This document shows positions 9,686-21,824 of a stretch of 29,919 bases of DNA, piece after piece. Where the stretch lies: assembly GCA_001584585.1 (NCBI GenBank), contig LSYV01000083.1:10242-40160 (forward strand). Direction: 5' to 3'. The DNA is from Gonium pectorale (Eukaryota; Chlorophyta; Chlorophyceae; Chlamydomonadales; Volvocaceae). The notes beneath the pieces were generated by a model that ran no database searches, was not told the DNA's origin, and worked only from the letters and a program-made list of their open reading frames with translations. The position numbers were made by a program, and so were the translations under genes. Positions within the stretch are counted from its first letter, which is position 1; each line of letters starts with the position of its first letter.

Positions 9686-12600
9686 CTACAGAACTGCCAT
9701 CATCTTGGCCATGAGCTGCTTCCCGCGCGCCTCAACCTCCTCCGCGCTCCACACGCCTCCCAGCTTCTCCGCCGCAGCCTGCCAGGTGGCGGGCCCCTGG
9801 CCCATCCGGAATATCTCCTGGAGGACCAGCGCATCCTGCTCCTTGCTCCAGGAGGGGGCGCAGGCCGGCGGTGCAGCGGCGGCGGCAGCAGCCGGGGCCG
9901 GCGGCGCCTGTGGTGCGGCATCGGCGCCAACGGCATCAGCAGCACCAGCAAGAGCGACGTCCGCGCGGCCCGCCTTGCCATCGCAAGGCTCTCCTCCACC
10001 GTCAGCGCCCCCTTCCCCATCCCGCGCTGGCACGTCGGCTCCACCGTCATCCCCCTCTGCCTCACTATCGGCGCCGGCGCCATCGCCGACGTGACCCTCA
10101 GCCAGTGCACCGGCGGCGGGGGCTGCTTCGCCGCTCCCATGAGGGGATTGTACACCAGGTCCACCGTCGTCTTCCTCCTCCTGCATAGCCCCCGGGTCCT
10201 CGTGCACCGCCTCGGGGTCCGTATCGGGCAGCGCGAGCCTGCGCGGCGGGGCCGGCGCCGCCGACACCGAGGGCGTGCCGAGCGGGTCCACCGCCCGGCC
10301 GCGATACGCGACGTGACTGAAGCAGGTGACGTTCCCGGGCGTGTCTCCGCCGGCTGCCGCCGGCCCCGCCTGGCCGACTTCCCCAGGCTCCCCGGCTGCG
10401 GCCGGCTGCGCGTCTTCCGCCGCCGCACCGGCCCTGGCGCGCGGCCGCCACACCGGCCGCCGAGCCGCACCGCCGCGCCCGGCTGCGCCTTCCCGGCAGC
10501 CGCGCGGCCCACCGGCAGCCGGAGTGGCGCCCTGCTCCGCGCCGCCGGCGGCAGGGTCGTGCGAGGCCCAGTGCGAGACGGACGGCCCCGCCCCGGCCCC
10601 CGCCCGCCACGCCGGTCCGCGCGCGACTGGCTTTGCGACAGTGGCATCCGCTGTCGGTAGCGGCGTCAGGGAGAGGGGCACCGCCACCGCGCACGCCGCG
10701 GCGTCATGAGGGCCGGCGCCCTCACCGCCCGGCAGCGGCGTCTCCTGCGGCGCGTGGAACCTGGGGGTCTCGCCCGGCGGGCTGTCGGCCCCGCCAAAGC
10801 CACCAGGCGGCCGCCGGTGCGCCACCGCGGTAGCGATGTGTGCTGGCGTGAATAAGGGCGGCGGCGGAGGCCCCCTTGCGGTGTGCGGCTGCGCGCCGGC
10901 TGCGTCGTCCGCCGGGTGAGACCTGCTGCGGCTGTTCGACCTGTCACCCAGGCCGCCCGCAAGCGCACCGCCGTCGGCAGGCCCGTCGCAAGCGTCGGCA
11001 GCCCCTGCTGCCGCTGCAGGAGGAGCGTCAGCCGGCAGTGCTGCTGTCGCCGCCGCGACCGCGGTGGCCGCCAGCATCGCAGCGGACGGCACGTGGCGCA
11101 GCAGCCGCGGTGCCGCAGGCATGGTGGGGCTTGCGAGGGGCAGCGGCTTCTCCACCTGGCGCCCAAACAGGCGGATGGTCTCGGTAGGACCGGGGGGTGG
11201 CGGCGGCGGCGGCACGGGCGGCGCAGGGCCGGCACGCGGCGCAGGCGGCGGTGGCAGCGGCGGGAGCGGGGGTGGCGGCGGCATAAAGCCGAAAGACGGC
11301 GCTGGGACTTCTTCTGCAGGTGCGGTGCTCGGGGCCTCCGCCTGCTGCGAAGGTGCGGCGGCGGCGCTGGTGGGGTCCCGGGCAGATGCAAGCTTATTCT
11401 TACGCGGAGCCGCATCGTCCCCAGGGTTTCGAGCCGTAGCTGCGCCGCCGCCGCCCGCCAACGCTGGCGCTGCTGCGCTCCCGAGCAGCCGCAATGCACC
11501 GGCGACAGCCCCACCGAATCGCTGTGCCGGGCCCTCCCTGCCGGCAGCTGGCCCCGCGCCTGCACGCGGCGCTGCCGCGCCGGCGGCCCCCGCTTCCGCC
11601 GCCGCAGCATCCGGCGGGGCCACCGTGTTGGCCCCGGCCGCAGCGGCGGCGGGCGAACGCGTGGCTGTGGTTCCGGCGGCGGCGGCGCCGCAGCCGGAGT
11701 GGATGTAGGGGTGGAAGGCGCTGTGGTGTCGCTCCGGCAGCCCGGCGGCCGAGTGGTGCCGCGACGCGGGGCTGCAAGCCGCCATGAAGCGGCTCCAAGG
11801 GTCGGTGGGCGTGTCGCTGGCATCCGCGGTCCCCAGGCCGTCCCCGTGGCCGTCGGCGCCCGCCGTCGTCCCCGCCACCACGCGCGCCGCGCCGCGGGCC
11901 CCCATTCCCGCTCCCGCTCCGGCGCCGCCAACGCCGCCGACCGAGCCCAGTTGCAGGGCGTTCCACAGGTCTGCGCTGGCGTTGCTGAAGAGGGGAGCCA
12001 GGTCTAGCGTGTTGAAGGTGCACGTGCTGGCTGCGTATGGCGTCACCTGCAGCAGCTGGCTGTGGGTCGGGGACACGAAGGCCGCAGAGCCGAGGCCAAA
12101 CAGGCCCGCGCGGCCGTGGAGCCCGCCAGCCACCGAGGCCGTCGCCGAGGCCGGGACAGCCAGGCCCAGGGGCGCTCCGGTTGCGGCGGCGGCGGTCGCG
12201 GTGGCAGGCACGGCGGCACGGTGGTGCCTCGGGGGCGATACGTCGCCCGAGACGGCCGCCATGCTGCGCGTGCTGATGGAGGGCAGCAGCGAGATGATGT
12301 CCAGCGCGCCGCCCAGCGACTCGCCCCCGCACAGCAGCGCGTGGAGGCTGAGGCCGCCCCCGAGCAGCTCGCTGTCCATGGCCTCGATGGCCGCGGCGTC
12401 AGGGACCCCGGGACTCGCCGTTACCGCTACTGACGCAGGGGCACCCGCCGCCGCTTCTTTCTCGCGGGCGCCTGGCTGTGGCGCCTGGGACGGCGCTGCC
12501 GCGTCCAACTCCATCGCATCGCCCTCGGCTGCAGTCCTGGCGATGCCCTGGCCCGCACCGCCAACGGCGACGCCGACGTCGGCGCCAGCGACATCTGTCC

Positions 12601-15600
12601 TCGTGGTTGCGCCTCGCCGCGCCGGCGGCTTCGGCGGCCGAGCCGCCAACGCCGCACCGGGACCCGGCCTGTCGCCAACGTCACCGCTCCCGACGGCGGG
12701 GTGTGCAAAGCCCTTGCCCTTGTCCAGCTTTGGGGCGGGCCGTTCCAGCGGCTGCCCCAGCTTATCGGCTTCAGACGTGGACGAGCCTGCCACCCCGGCG
12801 ACGGCGCTCGGCCTCTCCGGGACCGAGCTCGGCCCCGCCTGCTGCGACGGCGCGTTGGGATCCACAGCTGCGAGGGGAGCACCAGGTGCCCCATCCATCC
12901 CGGCGGCGGCCCTTCCAGCCGCAGGCTTCCCACTGCCGGTTCGGCTGCGCTTTTGGCCGGGCGCCTTGGCACTTGCGCCGGCCGCGGGCGCCCCATCTCC
13001 TGAGCCTGATGCCGGGGCCTCGGCGGCCGCAGCAGGCCGGCTTGCCCTCACCGCGCCGGAGCGGGAGCGCTTGGTGCCGGCAGGGGGCGCGGCGCCAGAC
13101 GCGGCGCGGCGCTTCGAGCCGGCGGTTCCGTCGCTGCTGTCGTTGCCGGCGGCAAACACAGGTTCCTCCGGGGACTGCGGCCGACTGTCGGTGTCGCAGG
13201 TGGCGGCCGGTGCCGCCGCCGCCAGGCCATTGCTGCTGCGCGTTGCCGACGACGTTGGCACGGCGGCGCCAGGTGCTTGCGGGCCGGCAGTAACCGGCGC
13301 CTTGGCCGCGTCAGCGGCGACGTCAGCGTCTGCGCTGGAGGCAGGAGCCTGGTCGCCGGGCAGCGTAGCGCCCTGCTCAGCAGGGCTCTGTCCCATCCCA
13401 GGGGCGGCGCCGCTGGCGGCATTCGCGCTAGCCGGCTGGCCGTCGTCCAGGTCGAGGCGGAGCCGCTTCCTGGCCCGCACCAAGCCCTCCGCCGAGGCAG
13501 CAGCGTCCTCGCCGTCATCTACATCGCCGGCGGCGGCGCCCGTCCCCTGCACCTGATCAGCGCCGGCTGCGCACCCGCCGGCACCACAGCCGGAGTTCGT
13601 GCGCTCGTCCCTGAACAGGGGCGGCCGCGGCCGGTAGTCGGCGCCGTCGCCGCCACGCGAGCCGGCCTCGCCACCGTGGTCGTGGTTCTGTGCCGTGCCC
13701 TCGAAAGGGCTGGGCTGTGCGTCGTGAATGGACGGGTCGCGGCGCGCTGCCTCCGCCATAGCCGCGGCGCCGATGCGGCTGCGGCGTTTGGCCTTGGGGT
13801 CCGACGATGGCGTGACGTCAACCCCGCCCCGCAGCAGGGCCACCCGATTCCCCTGCGCGGCGGCCTCTCCGCGCGGCCGCTGCCGGAGGCCGCCGCCGCT
13901 CTGGGGGCTCCGCGGGCTGAAGAGCTCGAGCTTCGGCACGCCAGCCGCCCGCTGCCCCTGCACCCGAGGGCTCGGACTCCCCAGCGCATCCGCCTGGGCT
14001 CCGGGGCTGAGCGAGCCCCGCCCTCCTGCCGCCGCGGCCGGCACCCCACCCGCTGCTCCTGCCCCTGCCCCTGCCGCCTGGCGCTCTTCGCTCGCGGCGC
14101 CGGCGTCCGCAGGCGCAACGCCCTGGCGAACAGCTTCCGGGCTCACGTCCGTGGTTGCGGCCGCTACCCTCCGGGGCCCTGCCGCGACGCTCCTCGTGGG
14201 CGTGCCGCCCTCGCCCCGCAGCAGCGCCGACAGCCCCAGGTTGCTGCCGAACAGCATGGACAGGGTGTGGCCGTGCGAGCGCGTGGCGGCGGCGCTGGCG
14301 TGGCCCAGGGGCGAGAAGCAGGTGGCAGGCGTGGCGGCGCCCGACCTGAGGCCCAGCAGATCCGACAGGCCGCCAATCGTGAAGTTGTCCGAGAGCGTGG
14401 GGACGTCCGTGTGCGGCGTGGGCAGGGGGAGGAACGGCGACGGCCCCGCGGCTGCGTCAGCCCCAGGCACGTCGGGCACGTGGCATTGGTGGTGCTGGTG
14501 GTGGTCGGCGCCTGGTGCGATGGGCCCGCCGTCGCATTCGGCGCCGTGAGTGCCCTCCCCTGGCAGCGGCTGCGCGGGATGCGCCAGGCCCGCCATGTGC
14601 GACAGCCGTGGGTCCGTCGGGACCACAGTCCCATGAGCCGCGGACGAGAGAGGCCCTATCGGCGCTCCAGTAGCCGCCGCTGCGGCTTGCCCCGGGCCAG
14701 CTGCACCCGATTGCCCTAGCCCCGTCACCAGCCCGACGCAATCCCGCCCCGTCGGGAGCGCTGCGGCCGTGTAATGGGGCAGCGGCTGGTGCGGGTCTTG
14801 CTGCTGCTGGAGCAGCAGCTCCGCCGGTTGAGGCGACGGTGGTGACGGTGGCGGCGACCAGGCCCCCCGGGACGCTTGCAGGTCCCGCCACTCTGCGACG
14901 CCAAGCAGCTCCGACCCCGAGTCGGGCCGCACGTCGTCCAGCATCGCAGCCAGGTGCGGCGAGCTGCACCTGTCGCTGTCATCCACGCGGCCCCCGCCTG
15001 CCGCAGCGCCCTGGGGCGCCCAGGGATGCGGCGCGTAGAGCGGCTCGGGGGCAATCAGGAGTACCTGGGGCACAGCCGCCACGGACAAGTTTGGCAGCAG
15101 GCTTGCGGACGGCTGCCGAGTCGCCTGCACCGTGCCGGCCATGACAGCTGCGGCTGCAGCGGCTGGGTAGGGCAGCTGCGCTCCGGCGACGGGGAGGACT
15201 GGGGGTGCGGCCTGTGGCAGACATAACAGGCATCGGCACACAAGTCGATCCTCTCGTTATATGACGGCACAAGTTTCACCAAAGTGGTCCAGGAAACTGG
15301 TGACCCCTAGAAGCTAATGGCAGAAATACCGACGAGCAAGTTGACTGCGGCAGCTCCCACACAAACTGACATGGCTCCCACTGTCCCACAGGCCCCACCC
15401 ACCGGTGCAGGTCGCACCGCTGCTGACGGTGCGTGCGCACCCGCCTGCAGGAGCTGCGCCGCGAGCGACAGCAGCGAAGGGCCCTGCACGGCAGCCGCAG
15501 CCGCGCCCTGCGCACCCGTCTGTGCCGGAGCGCTGCCGTTGGCCGCCTGCTGCAGCGCCAGGACCTGGGCCGCGCACTCAAGCGCCGCCACGGCCGCAGG

Positions 15601-18600
15601 CGCGGTCGACGGGTGCTGCAGCTGCGTTGCCAGCAGGCGCGCCGCCGCGGCAGCAGGGCCGGAGGTCCCACCGGGCTGCTGCAGCGCTGCCATCAGCTGA
15701 ATCGCGACCGGCATGGGCACCTGCCCCGTTGCTGGTCGCGGCGGGGGCTGGGCCTGGGCTCGCAGCGCCTGCTGCTGCTGGGTCTGCATCATGTAGGCCG
15801 CCGCCGCTGCGGGCGTCAGCCCCGCTAGCCGCGCGGCACTGAGCACGGCGGCTGCGTTCGGGGCCTTGGACCCCGCCAGAGCTGCGGCCGCCGCCGCCGC
15901 GGCCGCCGCGGCGGTTGCAGGCTGGGGCTGCTGCTGCGGCGGCACTAGCGTTGCGACAGGCTGCGGTGCGGCCACCGCAGCCGGTGGAGGCAACGGCCCC
16001 GCCTGCTCGGGCACCTGGGCGCCCATTTCCTGTATGGCCTGCTGCAACGCGTGCAGCGATTGCAATGGGTTCGGCCCCCGCAGCGCATGGAGCTGCTGCG
16101 CTGCCGCTTGCTGCGGCTGCCCTGCCCCACCGCTCACCCCCAGCAAGCTCGTGCCAGCGCCGCTGCCGCTGCCCGTGGAGGACTGCGCCCTGACCCGGGC
16201 ACCCGCGCCGGCCTTGCCCTTGCCGGTACGCTTGGCGCCGGCGTTCCCCACCAGCCCGGCTACGGCACCCGCTGCGCCGTCAGCGCCCTGCGCGGCCCCC
16301 CTGGCCGCGGCGCGCAGGCCGGGCTGGGCGGCCGTCTGCGTGTTGGCCAGCAGCAGCACCTGGTCCACTGTGCGGCTGCGCGCGTTGATGTTCTTGTAGC
16401 GGTTGGCGATCTGGATCGGCTTCCGGTGCGGTAGCAGCCTCTTCGCGATGTACGGCCAGTCCGTGCCGTACCGCAAGATGCCGTACATGAGCAGGTCGTC
16501 CTCGGCATTGGTCCAGTACGACGGCGGCATGGCGGGGCCGGGCGTGTAGATGAGCGCGACGGCGAGGTGGCCCTGCAGGGCCGTGTGCACGCACGCACTC
16601 GTCATGTGGAGCTCACCCACGGCATGGGCTGGCCCGGCAGTTCCACGAGGTCGCGCCCCACAAGTGCTTGCTCTACGGCGCAGCGGACAGCACAACCGAT
16701 CCCCCGCCATCCCCCGCCCATTCGCGCCGCTCGCATTCCGGTGGGCAACGCAGCCCCGGGCCGGGCTCACCTGCAGGCAGTCCAGCGCCGGCTTGATCGT
16801 GTTGAGCGTGGCCCTGAATGGGTCAGCGCCCTGGCGCCGCATCTGCTTGCGCTTGTCCTTGGCCGTGGAGAGGAGCTCGCGGTGCTCGTGCATGGCGCTG
16901 TGCGCCATGGGTGGCAGCGCCCGCAGGGCGGCCTGCGGGATGCAAACAAGCCCGTGTTGCGTGCTCGCGGCGGTAGCGCAGGTGCGTAACAAACGCGTGC
17001 GTGAAACCCCACCTCTCACAACTGTGGCGCTGCGGTTGTTCGTTGCTGTTAGGCTGCGAGGTGAGGATGCGGGCTTGCGTAGCAGTCGGACTTTGGAAGA
17101 TTCCGTGCTCCCTCGCCCGTGAAGGTTCCGGTGCAAGGGCTGCTCGACGTGCGAGAGCCGGCAAAACTGTTGACCACTTGCATCATGATATCGCGTCGCA
17201 AGAGCGCCCGCGTGCAACCCATATGTTGGTCTGGCCTCACAGCATGCCAGCGTTGGAGTCACTGTGCATCGCTCAGCCGCCAGCACCCCAACCGGAGCTC
17301 ACCTGCACCTCGGGGAACTTGCGCAGCGGGGCCACGTCCAGCGCCGACCACAGCTCGACGCCCCGCCCCGGCCACCATGTCGGCCGGAAGGAGCGGATCG
17401 CAGCCGCCAGCGCCGCGCTGCGAGCCGCGGCGGCTGCCTTGAAGGCCGGCATGCCGGCTGACACGACGCCCACTGCGTAATCGGGCTCGCTCTCGCTGGC
17501 GGACGGGCAGGCCACGGCGAACCCGTCCAGGCTGGCGTCGGGGAAGGTTGGCGGGCCGCCAGGCAGCCCCGGAAAGGGCATGGGGGCCCCCGGTAGGGCA
17601 GTGGGCACCGCGGCCGGTGCGGCTGGGAAGGGGAGTGCCTGGCCCCCGGGCTGTATCCCCGCAGCGACCACACCAGCGCGGCCGGGCGCGCCGCCAGCGG
17701 GCTCAGCAGCGGCGGCGGCGGCGGCTGCCACGGTGCCTGGCAGCCCGGCGGGGATGATTGGCGGCGCGGGGCGTATCAGGAGCTCCGGCGTGAATGCGCC
17801 CAGGCCCGACTCGTGGCGCGCGGCTCCCTGCGCGTCGCGAACTGCGCAGAGCTTGTCGATCAGGGTCATCGTCTGTTGCAGCGGGAAAGGGCAGAATCGT
17901 CAGCACACATGTGAACGACGTGCTTAGTGCAGTGAAGTGCTGGTCTTGCAGCTACGGCTACGCCACAAACATGCGGGGCGCGGCAACCCTCTCGCGCCCT
18001 CCCCATCCACCCCTCTTGACCTTGGCCGCGAGTTCCTGCGCCTCGCTGTCGTTGTCGGGTGCCAGCATGGCGTACATCTGGACCAGCATCTGGCTGTGGC
18101 AGTGCACCTGCAGGCAAGGGGAGTAGGAGCGGCGCACGCATGAATGTTCCCGAGAGGCAAGCAAGCAGTTCCGTAAAGGATCCGTACTTGGCGCCGCGCG
18201 CTCTGCAACCCCGGAGCGCACGTTACATGCTGCACGGGCGCATGTGCGACTGCCAAGCCAAGCGATGAACCCCGGCAGTACGGCAGCGCGCTCTATTATG
18301 CCTGCCGTACGTATGTACTGCGTGCGTGTACTCCTCGCCAGAGCCCATGGCGGCATGCTGCATGCTCGTACCTGCGCGTGGAACACCGCTAGCTGCTCCG
18401 ACGTCATTCCGTAGGAGGTGTTGCCATCAACAGCGCCTGCGGCAACACGGGGCGTGAGGGAGCGTAAGGATTAGCAGCGGACCCAGGCCTTCCGAGAACC
18501 AAAGGATGAACCTGACCCCTCATCCAAAACGCCAGGTGCTGGCCTGCGTCACCAGCAGGCTCGATCCATGGCCCCTTCCGGCGCGCCGCGCACCTTCACG

Positions 18601-21009
18601 ACGCCGCCGCGATCGCGCTCGCGTCCGGCGTGCAGGGCTGTCCCCGGAGGCCGCGCTGCCAGCCCCTCTCGCGGGGCGCTGCGGCGAATTAAGCAGCTGC
18701 ATCCAGCCACCCCCGCCGGCGTTGCTGCTATTGTCCAGGTCCAGGCCCAGCTCCGCCGCAAAGTCGGGGTCCTCGTCCGAGCTGTACTCCGGAAGGGGCG
18801 ACGTATCGTCGAACAGCGCCTGCGGCACGTTGGACAGGGTGCACAGACCGTGCGTGGTTGCGCCACTACATCTCGCCCGCATGTTCCATCTCGCACTCCC
18901 TTCCCCTCCCTTCAGGGCTCGCACACAAGCTACCGCAGGGAAGCCGGCCAGGCGCCACCGTAGGCACCGCTGGCCGAGTCGCGAACCCAACACCCCAGCC
19001 CTTGGCCTTGCCGTTGCCAAACAGAAAGGACTCTGCATGCAGTACCTGCAGGAACTTGCCGTACTCCTCGTCGTCCTCCGCCAGCTCCAGCTCCTCCATG
19101 TCCACGTGCGACGGCAGCTGCTGCTCCAGCTCCTCCATCTGCACGTCGCGCAGGGAGACGTGCGCGCGGGTGCGCCGGCAGATGCCGCCAGAGGGCGGCT
19201 CCTCCCAAGCTCCGTCCGCACCGGCGCCATCGGTGCCGCCCGCCCGCTGCGCTGCTTGGTTCTGCGCGTGGAAGTCCGGGGGCTGGAGCTGGGGCTGCAT
19301 CCCCTGGTCCGCGGAAGCGCCAGCGACGCCACCAGGTCCGGAGAGGTACGGGTGCTGCATGTGGGTCACCTGCGGGAATGAGTGCAGGTCGTACTTTGCT
19401 AGCAGAGCCAGTCGGCGCCCCAGCGGGGCGCCGTCAGGCATCCGTGCGGTACACGTCATGCGCGCGCTCTCGGGGATGCCGCCTCGGCGCTGAGCAGGCC
19501 TGCTCACTTGCCACGGCACAGCAAAACACGCGAGACTAGATCCCCTGCAATACCGAACCCTGGCTACGACCCACCTGCTGCAGCTGGTAGTGGTGGTGTT
19601 GCTGGGCGTGCGCCTGCTGGCCACCGCCGTCCAGAGAGGGCTGCTGTCCTCCCAGTTGCGCCACACCAACCATAGCGCCAAGCGCAACCGGTGTCGCAGC
19701 ATGGGTCTGCTGCTGCTCCTGGATATACCCGTAAGGCCCCGGAGGATGGTCCATAGCGATGGTCCGTAGGATGGCCGCCGGCAGAGGCCGGTGCGCCACG
19801 GGCGTGCTCGCCCCGGCTGTGGCCATGGGGCCACCGCCGCCCGCCCATGCAGGTACCTCCCCACCAGCCGGCAGCGCCAGGCTCGGCTGAGGGGTCCGCG
19901 CCTGCGCTGGCGTGCCCTGCTCCTGTGCCACCTGCCAGGCGTGCGAGGGCTCGCACGGCTGACGGGACGCCTCGCCCGTGCCCCCGTCAGCGCCGCCCGG
20001 TCCGGCGTCCCACAGCGCCGCCGCGGCCTTGGCCTTCGCCTGCTTGGCGCGGCGGCCGCTGCGACGCCGCGACCGCTGCTGCGGCGTCGTCCGCACGCCG
20101 GAGAGCGCCGGAGGCGCTGAAGCCTCAGGCTCCTGCTTCACGGGATCCTCATCATCCGCCTGCTGCAATGCAGCACACAGGTGTACAGAAGGGTGCTTCG
20201 GTGACCACTGCAGGTGACCCAGATCGTATCTAATGCTGGCCTCAGTATGCTTGACAGAGTACTGGCCTCAGGCCGACAGTGCCAACTCTTCTCAGCTCCG
20301 ACCCACCTCGTCCTCGTCCTCCACGTCACTCTCCACACACTCGCTGTCACTAAGCAGTTTCTCCTCGAAACTCTCCAGGGTATCGTCCCCCGGGTCGATC
20401 AGGTGGCGCATGACTGTGGGTATGTTGTTCGTGGGGACGATGGTACAAGGATGAGGATTCAGAAGGAGAGGGTGGGCTCCAGAAGGTTCCCTGCGGTACC
20501 TGAGTGAGCGGTGTGTCCCTCTCGCGGCCCCGCCGGGAGGGGTGGAGGGTAGACTGGCATGACGTGGCGCCCTGGTGACACACACTCTTCCAACTCTGTC
20601 CCTTCCCCTTGAGTGCCCTCTGCCTCCGCTGTCGCCACTTGCAAGCCCAAAGGGGCAAGGAACACCCGCGTTATAAGGGCAAGTCCATGGGCCAACCCCA
20701 GAACGCCATACCGGCCTCGACTGGCTGCAAGGATTAAAACCCGAGTCCTCCCTCGAAGCTCCCGGCCGCGGAGCCGCTAGGTCAGCAATATGCGGTCGGC
20801 CATGGTCACGGTCCAAGGTGACCCCACGGCGCACCTTCTTCCTGGGGAAGCGTCTCCTGCTCTCCTTCGCACTCATCCGATTCGGTCCCGCTTTCCACCT
20901 TTTCCGGCGTGTACTCCTCGTCGTCCTCCTCGTTCTCCTCATTTCCGTCCAGGTGCCAAGCAGTCAGCGAGTTTGTAGCATATGGCTCAAATTCATATTT
21001 CAGGTTCAT
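9686..21009 (-). CDS. GON-4-like (GON4L) SANT/Myb chromatin protein, about 3,070 aa, about 11 exons
   Basis: Likely a nuclear transcriptional co-regulator; animal GON4L is known to act with YY1, SIN3A and HDAC1. Exons, high to low: 21009-~20828 (donor uncertain), 20499-20307, 20159-19575, 19489-19046, 18819-18594, 18436-18372, 18107-18021, 17872-17303, 16932-16771, 16572-15403, 15211-9686. Family features: an acidic N-terminus (EENEEDDEEYTPEK), NNIPTVMRHL (about 72), an acidic EDDEEYGKFLQ motif (about 458-468) continuing into a SSDEDPDF segment, then a MTSEQL...HSQMLVQMYAML helix (about 555-580) matching the HVQLLTQ region of GON4L. FRPTWWPGRG lies near 755, and a SANT/Myb domain at about 855-900 starts SYWTNAEDDLLMYGILRYG. 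A second SANT-like domain (SWSKEQDALVLQEIF) ends the protein. Between the two SANT domains lie some 2,100 residues rich in Ala, Gly, Pro and Gln, including a polyproline tract near 2,540. The last exon, 5.5 kb, is open throughout. ATG 21009 is the first in frame after an upstream TAG. The exon 7 donor (AAG|GTCAAG) is non-ideal. Confidence 0.82.
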
Positions 21010-21289
21010 GGTCGTCCATATGCAGTTTTGAGGGAGACATTCAGCGCGCTCTGGGCCCAAGTTGACAGCGTGACCCGCGAAGCATTCTGCTGAAAGGCTC
21101 TATAAAGTCTATGCTGCAAAAATGCTGTTGAATGACAAACTTAAGGGTCGCTCCATGCGGTGAATCGCGCTGTCCGTTCAAAACGACAGCCACAGGGCGA
21201 ACAAAGGCCGTGCAGGCCGGAGCATGCCGCACAACTGCTCTTACAATTATGTGAGACTGCCTCCTCGTCGCGTGCGCATAGCATCGTTT

Positions 21290-21337
21290 GGTGCCGGTGC
21301 CGGTGCCGGTGCCGGTGCCGGTGCCGGTGCCGGTGCC
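21290..21337. repeat. (GGTGCC)8 hexamer array
   Basis: Eight perfect copies of GGTGCC, 48 bp, about 280 bases upstream of the GON4L-like start codon, so in its 5' UTR or promoter. The C-rich complement lies on the gene's sense strand. Confidence 0.95.
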
Positions 21338-21801
21338 GTAGAGACGTACTACACGACCCTCGCGCTAACCCGCTGCTCTTACCCCTGCCCTGGTGCACTC
21401 CCACTCTAGCATGCAGACCCACACCTGAACGAAGGCACAATTGCCCTTGGCCCTCTCTAGCCCCCTCCCTTCCCGAGCTCCGCCCGACTGGGACTGGAAG
21501 GCAGGGTAAGCTTGTGGGCCCACACTAAGGCCAAGAAGCCGGATACACTGGGCATTATGATTGTCACCCTAGCGACATGCGGCGCTGCATTGAAGGGCAC
21601 CGTGTAACGTATGAGCGTGCACCGATGGCACGGACCCTTTGCGGGACGACCATCGAACGTGGTAAAACAGCTACAGAAGAGCGTGGTAAAGAGACCACGT
21701 GACGTCTCTTTCGCGGGATGCATCCCGGGTTCCTTGTCTTCCTGCAGAACTCGTTGCGCCCCTTGTTCGCACGGCAAAGCGTGGCTGCAGGCCCCACACC
21801 A

Positions 21802-21824
21802 GGGCAGGGGGGTCTCCCCTGCCC
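21802..21824. repeat. 9-bp perfect hairpin flanked by a direct repeat
   Basis: GGGCAGGGG (21802-21810) and CCCCTGCCC (21816-21824) are perfect complements around a 5-nt loop. CCCCACACCA flanks the hairpin on both sides as a direct repeat (about 21792-21801 and 21822-21831). It lies in non-coding DNA. Confidence 0.8.

Noticed and set aside
9500..10660. Plus-strand frame of 386 codons, and other long plus-strand frames at 11784-13556 and 13277-14719.
   Set aside because: They lie opposite the GON4L-like last exon and are Arg/Ala/Pro-rich shadows; the minus frame carries the SANT domain and continuous phase with upstream exons.
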